Origin: AC-32 sp045806105
Lineage (GTDB): Bacteria; Actinomycetota; Thermoleophilia; Gaiellales; Gaiellaceae
DNA: 18,921 nt
Assembly (NCBI GenBank): GCA_045806105.1
Contig: JBJMJY010000087.1
Span: 1-18,921 of the forward strand
Reading direction: 5' to 3'
Shown: positions 13,575 through 18,921 of the stretch, in pieces
Layout: every line of letters begins with the position of its first letter
Position numbering within the stretch: position 1 is the first letter of the stretch
Program-made: the position numbers and the translations under genes
The notes under the pieces: model-generated
What the model was told of the DNA's origin: nothing
The model's database searches: none
Seen by the model: the letters and a program-made list of their open reading frames with translations, nothing else

Positions 13575-13770
13575 CGCGCCACCTCGCCGGCGACCGGAAC
13601 TTGTTCACGCGAGAACCCGATTCCCCTACCCAGGGTGGGGGTTGCAGGCCCACCGCCCTCGGCGGGGACGCTACCGGGCTGCGGCGCACGCGTCTGTGAC
13701 GCAAGCGTTGCGGAGCTGTGTCGATCCATCCACGCCGCGCGCGCGTTCCCCGCGAGCCGGCCTTCGCGGG
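13575..13770 (-). other. 196-base spacer between pntAA and pntAB with a stop-adjacent hairpin
   Basis: On the coding strand, CCCGCGA-AGGCCGGC-TCGCGGG (13770-13749) is a perfect 7-bp stem with an 8-base loop starting at the base after the pntAA TGA. No T-run follows, so it is not a standard terminator; it may slow exonucleases or lower read-through. Further on, a C-rich CCCCCACCCTGGGTAGGGG forms an imperfect hairpin. I see no convincing small gene: the frames in the spacer lack a start with a ribosome-binding site, and no TAnnnT element lies next to pntAB. Confidence 0.4.
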
Positions 13771-14862
13771 TCACGCCGCGACCTCCTGCTTGCCGGCCAC
13801 GCAGGCGCCGGCGGTGATCTCGTCGTCCCAGTCCAGCGTCAGCGCCCCCTCGGGCGCGAGGTGCTGCAGCAGCGCCGCCACGTTGCGCGCGTAGAGCTGG
13901 CTCGCGTGGAACGGCATCGAGCTGGGCAGGTTCGTGAGGCCGAGGATCGTCACGCCCTCGCGCGCGACCTCCTCGCCGGGCTCCGTCAGCTCGCAGTTTC
14001 CGCCGGCTTCGGCGGCGAGGTCGACGATCACCGAACCCGGCCGCATCGCCCGCACCGCGCCCGCCGGGATCAGCCGCGGCGCTGGCCGCCCGGGGATCAG
14101 CGCCGTCGTGATCACGACGTCGAACTCTGGCAGGCGCTTCTCGAGCTCCTCCTGCTGTCGCTGCTGCTGCTCCTCCGACAGCTGCTGGGCGTACCCGCCC
14201 TCCGTCTCCTCGCCGACGATGCCGAGGTCGAGCCAGTTCGCGCCGAGGCTCTCGATCTGCTCCCTCACCACCGGCCGCACGTCGAAGCCGGTCACGACCG
14301 CGCCGAGCCGCCGTGACGTCGCGACCGCCTGGAGCCCTGCGACGCCTGCGCCGAGCACGAGCACCTTCGCCGGCGCCACGGTTCCGGCCGCCGTCATCAG
14401 CATCGGGAAGAAGCGCGGCAGCCGCTCGGCCGCCAACAGGGTCGCCTTGTAGCCCGAGACGGTGGCCTGCGAGGAGAGCGCGTCCATCGGCTGTGCGCGC
14501 GTGATCCGCGGGATCGACTCCATCGCGAACGCGACCACGCCGCGCTCCGCCAGGCGGCCCAGCCCCTCGGCGTCCGTGAGCGGCTGCAGGAACCCGATCA
14601 ACACCTGCCCCTCGCGCAGCCGCGCGACCTCGTCCGCGCTTGGCCTCTGCACCTTCACGACCGCGTCCGCCTCCGACCACGCGTCGTCGACGATCCGCGC
14701 GCCGGCCTCCTCGTAAACCGCGTCCGGGAACGACGCCGCCCCGCCGGCACCGCGCTCGACCAGCACCTCGAAGCCCTTGGGGGCGAGCTTCGCCACGATC
14801 TCCGGCACGAGCGCGACGCGCCGTTCGCCGGCCGCAGTCTCCTTCGGCACCCCGATCCTCAT
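13771..14862 (-). CDS. pntAA: NAD(P) transhydrogenase alpha subunit part 1 (NAD-binding)
   Basis: 363 residues, soluble NAD(H)-binding domain of the split-type enzyme. It shows the alanine dehydrogenase/PNT N-terminal signature MRIGVPKETAAGERRVALVP, then AFAMESIPRITRAQPMDALS, SQATVSGYKA, the Rossmann loop VLVLGAGVAGLQAVATSRRLGA with VTGFDVRP, a Gln/Glu-rich mobile loop (LSEEQQQRQQEELEKRLPEF) and TTALIPGRPAPRLI, ending in LTNLPSSMPFHASQLYARNV. There are no membrane helices; those are in pntAB. ATG 14862 has TAGCAT 9 bases upstream and no Shine-Dalgarno, consistent with a leaderless message. It is divergent from the cupin gene. Confidence 0.96.
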   Translation of the reverse strand: MRIGVPKETAAGERRVALVPEIVAKLAPKGFEVLVERGAGGAASFPDAVYEEAGARIVDDAWSEADAVVKVQRPSADEVARLREGQVLIGFLQPLTDAEGLGRLAERGVVAFAMESIPRITRAQPMDALSSQATVSGYKATLLAAERLPRFFPMLMTAAGTVAPAKVLVLGAGVAGLQAVATSRRLGAVVTGFDVRPVVREQIESLGANWLDLGIVGEETEGGYAQQLSEEQQQRQQEELEKRLPEFDVVITTALIPGRPAPRLIPAGAVRAMRPGSVIVDLAAEAGGNCELTEPGEEVAREGVTILGLTNLPSSMPFHASQLYARNVAALLQHLAPEGALTLDWDDEITAGACVAGKQEVAA

Positions 14863-14871
14863 GCGGCGAGG

Positions 14872-14877
14872 ATGCTA
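14872..14877 (-). promoter_or_regulatory. Putative leaderless -10 element of the pnt operon
   Basis: Minus-strand TAGCAT ends 9 bases before ATG 14862. It shares a 50-base divergent region with the cupin promoter, whose element lies 20 bases away on the other strand, so the two promoters must overlap and may compete. Confidence 0.5.
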
Positions 14878-14897
14878 TTGCCTGGCGCAGGCAGGGA

Positions 14898-14903
14898 TAT
14901 CGT
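14898..14903 (+). promoter_or_regulatory. Putative leaderless -10 element of the cupin gene
   Basis: TATCGT followed by 9 bases and GTG 14913. A TTGCCT at 14878-14883 resembles a -35 box but is only 14 bases away, shorter than the normal spacing. Confidence 0.4.
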
Positions 14904-14912
14904 CTGCTGCAC

Positions 14913-15458
14913 GTGACCGTGCCCGAATTGCCGCTGCGTGAGACCAAGTTCGGCCTCGTCGCCGACGGCGACGGCTGGTTCGTGATCAACGCCCGCGAGA
15001 GCCGCTGGCGGGATACCGGCCACTTCGGCCGCTTCTGCGATTTCGAGGGGAAGCGGCCGTTTCGACAGCTCGGCGTGAACATCAGCGTGCTACAGCCGGG
15101 GCAGGCGATCGGGCACTACCACCGGGAGCGCGCGCAGGAAGGGTTCCTCGTACTCTCGGGCGAGTGCCTGCTGCTCGTGGAGGGGAAGGAGCGGACGCTG
15201 CGCGCCTGGGACTTCTTCCACTGCCCCGGCGGCACCGCGCACGCGATTGTCGGCGCCGGCGACGGGCCTGCGGTGGTGCTCGCGGTCGGCGGGCGCGGCG
15301 GGCGCAAGGGCCTCGTCTACCTGGTGGACGAGCTCGCCCGAGCGCACGACGCCGGTGTCGAGCAGGAGACGACCAGCCCGAGCGAGGCCTACAACGCGTT
15401 CTCCGACTGGAAGCGCTGCCGCTACGAGGAAGGGTGGCTCCCCGAGGCGCAGGGTTAG
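14913..15458 (+). CDS. Cupin domain protein
   Basis: 181 residues with a single cupin_2-type barrel. Motif 1 region LQPGQAIGHYHRERAQEGFLVLSGECLLLVEG contains the His-x-His pair (HYH) and a downstream Glu, and motif 2 FHCPGGTAHAIVGAGDGP has the final His, so the four usual metal ligands are present. The extended N-terminus (FGRFCDFEGKRPFRQLGVNISVL) and C-terminus (TSPSEAYNAFSDWKRCRYEEGWLP) are typical of a group of cupins of unknown substrate. GTG 14913 was chosen for the TATCGT element 9 bases before it; GTG 14919 is an alternative. Its TAG stop is part of the hisC -10 element. Function not assigned; a small-molecule-binding or isomerase role is possible. Confidence 0.88.
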   Translation: MTVPELPLRETKFGLVADGDGWFVINARESRWRDTGHFGRFCDFEGKRPFRQLGVNISVLQPGQAIGHYHRERAQEGFLVLSGECLLLVEGKERTLRAWDFFHCPGGTAHAIVGAGDGPAVVLAVGGRGGRKGLVYLVDELARAHDAGVEQETTSPSEAYNAFSDWKRCRYEEGWLPEAQG

Positions 15459-15461
15459 AGT
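15456..15461 (+). promoter_or_regulatory. Putative leaderless -10 element of hisC, sharing the cupin stop
   Basis: TAGAGT: its TAG is the cupin stop codon. It ends 8 bases before GTG 15470. This supports GTG 15470 as the hisC start rather than an in-frame upstream codon inside the cupin gene. Confidence 0.45.
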
Positions 15462-15469
15462 TCGCGGTC

Positions 15470-16594
15470 GTGGCCGGAGCCCTTGCGGAGATCGCCGACA
15501 GCTTCTTCAGGCCCGCGGTCAACGATCTCGTCCCGTACGAGCCCGGCAAGCCGGTCGAGGAGGTGCAGCGGGAGCTCGGCCTCGAGCGCGTGGTCAAGCT
15601 CGCTTCGAACGAGGGGCCGTACGGGCCGTTCCCGCAGGCGCGCGAGGCGATCGCACGCGCGGTCGGCGAGCTGAACCGTTACCCCGACGGCGGCGCCTAC
15701 GGGCTGCGGACTGCGCTGGCCGAGCGCTTCGACCTCCGCTTCGAGGAAGTCGCGGTCGGCGCCGGCTCGGACGGGCTCGTCGACTGCCTGAGCCAGGCCG
15801 TGTTGGACCCGGGCGACGAGATCGTCTGCGGCTGGCCCTCGTTCCCGAGCTACGTGATCGACGCGCGCAAGCTCGGCGCGGTTCCGCGGACGGTGCCGCT
15901 CCGCGAGGGGTGCTACGACCTCGACGCGATGCTCGAGGCGATCGGGCCGCGGACGAAGATCGTCTACGTCTGCCTCCCCAACAACCCGACGGGGACGACG
16001 AACACGAAGGCGGAGCTCGACGCGTGGTTCGAGCGTGTGCCCGATCACGTCGTGACCGTCCTCGACCAGGCCTACGCCGAGTACATCGACGATGCCGACT
16101 ACCCGGACGGCGTCGAGGAGCACCTGAAGCGGGGACGCCGTGTCGTCGTGCTGCGGACGTTCTCGAAGATCTACGGCCTCGCCGGCCTGCGGATCGGCTA
16201 CGGCCTCGCGCCTGCGCCGGTCGTGACTGCGATTTCGAAGGTGCGCCGCGCGTTCGACATGACGACGCCCGCGCTCGAGGCGGCGCTCGTGAGCCTCGAC
16301 TCGCCGGACGAGCTCGCCCGCCGCCGCGCCGCCAATGCCGAGGGCCGCGCCGAGCTCGAGGGGATTCTGCGCGCGCACGATCTCGACCCGGCCGGGCCGG
16401 CGGTGGCGAACTTCCTCTTTGCGGACGTCGGGGAGAACTCGCGCCCGTTCTTCGAGCGGCTCCTCCGCGAGGGCGTGATCGTCCGGCCGACGCACGGCTT
16501 CGGCGCCCCCGGCGCCGTCCGTGTGACGGTCGGGACACATGACGAGCACGAGCAGCTCGCCGAGGCTCTCGCGAGGGTGCTCGCACCGGCCTAG
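15470..16594 (+). CDS. hisC: Histidinol-phosphate aminotransferase family protein
   Basis: 374 residues, fold type I PLP aminotransferase. The HisC-style start VNDLVPYEPGKPVEEVQREL and KLASNEGPYGP are followed by LNRYPDGGAYGLRTALAERF, VGAGSDGLVDCLSQAVLDPG, CLPNNPTGTTN (cofactor Asn), LDQAYAEY (cofactor Asp) and TFSKIYGLAGLRIGYG with Schiff-base Lys233. The C-terminal phosphate-binding Arg regions (IVRPTHGFGAPGAVRVTVGT) are present. It would catalyse the imidazole-acetol-phosphate/histidinol-phosphate step, but close relatives use aromatic amino acids, and no other his gene is nearby. The reading frame extends upstream into the cupin gene without stops; the start was placed at GTG 15470 by the -10 element and the family N-terminus. 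Confidence 0.92.
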   Translation: MAGALAEIADSFFRPAVNDLVPYEPGKPVEEVQRELGLERVVKLASNEGPYGPFPQAREAIARAVGELNRYPDGGAYGLRTALAERFDLRFEEVAVGAGSDGLVDCLSQAVLDPGDEIVCGWPSFPSYVIDARKLGAVPRTVPLREGCYDLDAMLEAIGPRTKIVYVCLPNNPTGTTNTKAELDAWFERVPDHVVTVLDQAYAEYIDDADYPDGVEEHLKRGRRVVVLRTFSKIYGLAGLRIGYGLAPAPVVTAISKVRRAFDMTTPALEAALVSLDSPDELARRRAANAEGRAELEGILRAHDLDPAGPAVANFLFADVGENSRPFFERLLREGVIVRPTHGFGAPGAVRVTVGTHDEHEQLAEALARVLAPA

Positions 16595-16612
16595 GCCGTA
16601 CCGGACACGGCC
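16594..16612 (+). terminator. Hairpin after hisC, possible terminator
   Basis: GGCCGT-ACCGGAC-ACGGCC, a perfect 6-bp stem with a 7-base loop beginning on the last base of the hisC stop. It is followed by GAAAAA rather than a T-run, so classic intrinsic termination is not supported. A second small stem, CCTC-GTTC-GAGG, lies at 16621-16632. Together they separate hisC from the MFS promoter. Confidence 0.3.
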
Positions 16613-16646
16613 GAAAAACCCCTCGTTCGAGGCCCGATGACGGTGT

Positions 16647-16652
16647 TACCGT
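16647..16652 (+). promoter_or_regulatory. Putative leaderless -10 element of the MFS gene
   Basis: TACCGT followed by 10 bases and ATG 16663; no ribosome-binding site is visible in the gap (TCGACGGGCG). It is the loosest of the eight spacings in the window. Confidence 0.4.
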
Positions 16653-16662
16653 TCGACGGGCG

Positions 16663-17946
16663 ATGGGCCGCCCTCGCGTGACCGGCAGCCAGCTTGCGCT
16701 CCTGGGCCGCGAGCCGAGCTTCCGGCGCCTGTTTCTCGCGACACTCGGCTCCGGCGCGGGCACCTGGCTCGCCCTCGTCGCGCTCGAGGTCGACGTCTGG
16801 GTCCAGACGCATTCGTCGGGCTGGGTCGCCGCGCTGCTGATCGCCGACCTGCTGCCGACCTTCGCGATCGGCTTGCTCGTGGGCCCGCTCGTCGACCGGC
16901 TCTCGCGCAAGCGGCTACTCGTCTGCGCGGATCTCGCGCGCTTCGCCGTCTTCGCCGTGCTGCCGTTCACGACGAGCGCGACGCAGGTCGTGCTGCTCGC
17001 GGCCGCGGCCGGCGTCGCCACAGGCTTCTTCCGCCCGGCGGTGTACGCGGGCCTGCCGAACCTCGTCTCGGACGACGACCTGCCGGCGGCGAACTCGCTC
17101 CTGCAGGCCGTCGACAACCTGACCTGGGCGCTCGGCTCGATCGCCGGCGGCGCGCTCGTCGCGGCCTCGAGCGTCGACGTCGCCTACTGGCTGAACGCGT
17201 GCAGCTTCCTGATCTCGGCGGTCTTCCTGTTCGGGATTCCGCGCCGGCTGCTGCAGGCGACCCCGGCCGCGAGCCGCGGGCACTGGGCCGACCTCAAGGA
17301 CGGCTTCTCGGTCGTCCTGCGCTCGCGCGCGCTGCTGACCGTCCTGATCGCGTGGAACGTGGCGATGTTGCACAACGCCGCGGTGAACGTGGCCGAGGTG
17401 CGCCTCGCCTTTCGCGCGTTCGACGCCGGCCAATTCGGCCTCGGGTTGATGATGGGCATGGCCGGCGTCGGCCTCGCCGTGGGCGCCTATCTCGCCGGCG
17501 CGTGGGTCGAGCGGCGCGGGCTGGCGAATGTCTACGGCGCGTCGCTCGGGCTGATGGCCGTCGGGATCGGCCTGGCCGCTGCTGCGCCCAACGTCTGGGT
17601 CGCGGCGGCGTGCGTGGTGATCTCCGGCGCGGGAAACGGCGCCGCCGTCGTCTGCAACGCCTTGCTCGTCCAGCGCGGGGCCCCCGACAACCTCCGCGGC
17701 CGCGCCTTCGCGGTGCTGATGAGCTCGAACGTCGCGATGCTGACGATCGGGATGATCGCCGCGGGTCATCTCACCGACGTCTACGGGCCGCGCTGGGTGT
17801 GGGGCGTCGCAGCGGCGACCGCCGCGCTCGCGGGCGCGATCGGCTTCCTCCTGGCCCGCCGGGCCGGCGCGGGGGAGCCGGCGCGGAGCGAGGAAGTCGC
17901 CGTCGCAGTGCCCACAGCCGAGCCCACCCAGCAGCCGTCGCTTTAG
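16663..17946 (+). CDS. MFS transporter (MFS_3/EntS-like exporter)
   Basis: 427 residues with about 11-12 hydrophobic segments. The first loop carries the MFS motif-A-like GLLVGPLVDRLSRKRLLVCADLAR, followed by GVATGFFRPAVYAGLPNLVSDDDLPAANSL and GSIAGGALVA, as in the MFS_3 group that includes enterobactin and drug exporters. The central loop (QATPAASRGHWADLKDGFSVVLRSRALL) and second-half NVAMLTIGMIAAGHLTDVYGPRWVW also fit. The last ~35 residues are a hydrophilic cytoplasmic tail rich in Glu, Ala and Pro. Substrate unknown. ATG 16663 has a TACCGT element 10 bases upstream. The stop codon is part of the meaB -10 element. Confidence 0.9.
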   Translation: MGRPRVTGSQLALLGREPSFRRLFLATLGSGAGTWLALVALEVDVWVQTHSSGWVAALLIADLLPTFAIGLLVGPLVDRLSRKRLLVCADLARFAVFAVLPFTTSATQVVLLAAAAGVATGFFRPAVYAGLPNLVSDDDLPAANSLLQAVDNLTWALGSIAGGALVAASSVDVAYWLNACSFLISAVFLFGIPRRLLQATPAASRGHWADLKDGFSVVLRSRALLTVLIAWNVAMLHNAAVNVAEVRLAFRAFDAGQFGLGLMMGMAGVGLAVGAYLAGAWVERRGLANVYGASLGLMAVGIGLAAAAPNVWVAAACVVISGAGNGAAVVCNALLVQRGAPDNLRGRAFAVLMSSNVAMLTIGMIAAGHLTDVYGPRWVWGVAAATAALAGAIGFLLARRAGAGEPARSEEVAVAVPTAEPTQQPSL

Positions 17947-17949
17947 CAT
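17944..17949 (+). promoter_or_regulatory. Putative leaderless -10 element of meaB, sharing the MFS stop
   Basis: TAGCAT, beginning with the MFS stop codon TAG, ends 7 bases before GTG 17957. The hexamer is identical to that of pntAA and the one after lepB. Confidence 0.45.
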
Positions 17950-17956
17950 CCAGCCC

Positions 17957-18921
17957 GTGGCAGCGCGCCGCGACTTCACGCGCGAGTCGCTGGCCGCCGG
18001 CGTGCGCTCCGGCGACCGGCGCGCCATTGCCCGCGCGATCACGCTGGTCGAGAACTCGGAGCCGCTCGCGTACGACCTCGTCCGCGACCTCTACCCCGAG
18101 ACCGGCCGCGCCTACGCCGTCGGCGTCACCGGCCCTCCCGGGGTCGGCAAGTCGAGCCTGATCAGCGCCCTCGTCCGGCACATCCGCGACCGGGACCGCA
18201 CGGTCGGAGTGATCTCCGTCGATCCCTCGAGCCCATTCACCCAGGGAGCGCTGCTCGGAGACCGCATTCGGCTGACCGATCACTTCCTCGACCCAGAAGT
18301 CTTCATCCGCTCGATGGGCACCCGCGGCCATCTCGGCGGGCTCGCGGAGGCGACGCTCCAGGCGCTCCTGGTGCTCGACGCGGGCGGCAAGGACCTGGTC
18401 TTCCTCGAGACGGTCGGCACGGGCCAGGGCGAGGTCGAGGTGATCGGGATCGCCGACACCGTCGTGCTCGTCTTGATGCCCGGCTCCGGCGACTCGATCC
18501 AGGCGCTGAAGGCCGGGATCATGGAGATCCCCGACGTGATCGTGGTCAACAAAATGGACCATCCGGCGGCGAAGACAATGGTGAACGAGGTCGCGTCGAT
18601 CCTCTCGCTCGACAAGGAGAGCGAGTGGCGTCCCAAGATCGTCCTCACAGAGGCGGCGCGCGGCGAGAACGTGGATGAGCTGTGGACGAGGATCGAGGAG
18701 CACCGGGCCTTCCTCGAAAGCGAGGGCCGGCTCGAGGAGCAGCGGGGCCGCCACCTCGCCGGCGAGGTCTTCGCGGTCGCCTCGGCGCGTGCGAAGTCGC
18801 ACCTCGAGCGCGCCGTCGCCGAGGACCCCGAGTTGCGCCGCCTGCTCGACGAGGTCCAGGGCCGCCGCCTCGACCCTCTCACCGCCGTTCGCGAGATCAT
18901 GGAGAAGGTGTTCAAACTTGA
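17957..18921 (+). CDS. meaB: MeaB/ArgK-type G3E P-loop GTPase, 3' end outside the window
   Basis: The frame runs open for 321 codons to the window edge, close to the family length of ~320-340. MeaB is the GTPase chaperone that loads and protects adenosylcobalamin in methylmalonyl-CoA mutase. Motifs: an N-terminal helical part with AGVRSGDRRAIARAITLVEN, Walker A GVTGPPGVGKSSL, switch regions VDPSSPFTQGALLGDRIRL and SMGTRGHLGGLAEAT, ETVGTGQGEVEV, and the guanine-specificity NKMD. The C-terminal dimerisation helices (QRGRHLAGEVFAVASARAKS, LDPLTAVREIMEKVFK) are largely present. Usual ETVGVGQSE is ETVGTGQGE here. GTG 17957 is 7 bases after TAGCAT. No mutase gene is in the window; it may lie downstream. 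Confidence 0.94.
   Translation, partial: MAARRDFTRESLAAGVRSGDRRAIARAITLVENSEPLAYDLVRDLYPETGRAYAVGVTGPPGVGKSSLISALVRHIRDRDRTVGVISVDPSSPFTQGALLGDRIRLTDHFLDPEVFIRSMGTRGHLGGLAEATLQALLVLDAGGKDLVFLETVGTGQGEVEVIGIADTVVLVLMPGSGDSIQALKAGIMEIPDVIVVNKMDHPAAKTMVNEVASILSLDKESEWRPKIVLTEAARGENVDELWTRIEEHRAFLESEGRLEEQRGRHLAGEVFAVASARAKSHLERAVAEDPELRRLLDEVQGRRLDPLTAVREIMEKVFKL

Noticed and set aside
13621..13640. C-rich/G-rich run in the pntAA-pntAB spacer as a G-quadruplex or terminator
   Set aside because: Only two G-runs per strand side with a mismatched stem and no T-run; too weak to claim.

Overview
The window is 18.9 kb of very GC-rich bacterial chromosome with densely packed genes and many GTG starts. 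Gene content and order (lepB-lepB-rplS-rnhB-yraN ... comM-dprA) point to an actinobacterium. The signal peptidase sequence, the split proton-translocating transhydrogenase and the leaderless-type promoters make a deep lineage such as Thermoleophilia/Gaiellales my best guess; this is inference from protein character, not a database match. No tRNA, rRNA, insertion sequence or CRISPR array is visible, and no stretch longer than about 200 bases lacks a gene.

Layout. (1) 1-2563, plus strand: tail of a first signal peptidase I gene, a second complete lepB, rplS with a long acidic tail, rnhB and yraN, a housekeeping translation/secretion locus. (2) 2564-4538: a class III adenylate/guanylate cyclase with a four-cysteine N-terminal module on the minus strand, divergent from an orphan-looking DNA methyltransferase. 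(3) 4602-7054: comM and dprA, overlapping by 4 bases, a natural-transformation operon. (4) 7081-7874: a decayed FAD-dependent amine/amino-acid oxidase with several frameshifts and a nonsense codon. (5) 7871-10785, minus strand: a four-gene surface-fibre cluster: a TasA/camelysin-like secreted protein, an ER-type (SipW-like) signal peptidase, a two-repeat secreted protein, and a strongly arginine-rich paralogue of the TasA-like protein. A sigma-28 (FliA/WhiG)-type promoter sits upstream, and a perfect 12-bp inverted repeat covers the likely ribosome-binding site and start codon of the peptidase gene. (6) 10906-14862, minus strand: pntAA-pntAB-pntB followed closely by an ornithine cyclodeaminase/mu-crystallin family gene. 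(7) 14913-18921, plus strand: a cupin, hisC, an MFS transporter and a nearly complete meaB GTPase running off the end.

Two observations stand out. First, eight genes that begin transcription units have a TAnnnT element 6-10 bases before the start codon, implying mostly leaderless transcription. In two of these the TAG stop codon of the upstream gene forms the first half of the element. The first gene of the surface-fibre cluster instead has a Shine-Dalgarno sequence and a sigma-28-like promoter, so that cluster appears to be wired separately, perhaps to motility or development. Second, the surface-fibre cluster pairs a near-neutral fibre-like protein with a cationic paralogue and its own peptidase, and is the best candidate here for an undescribed system.
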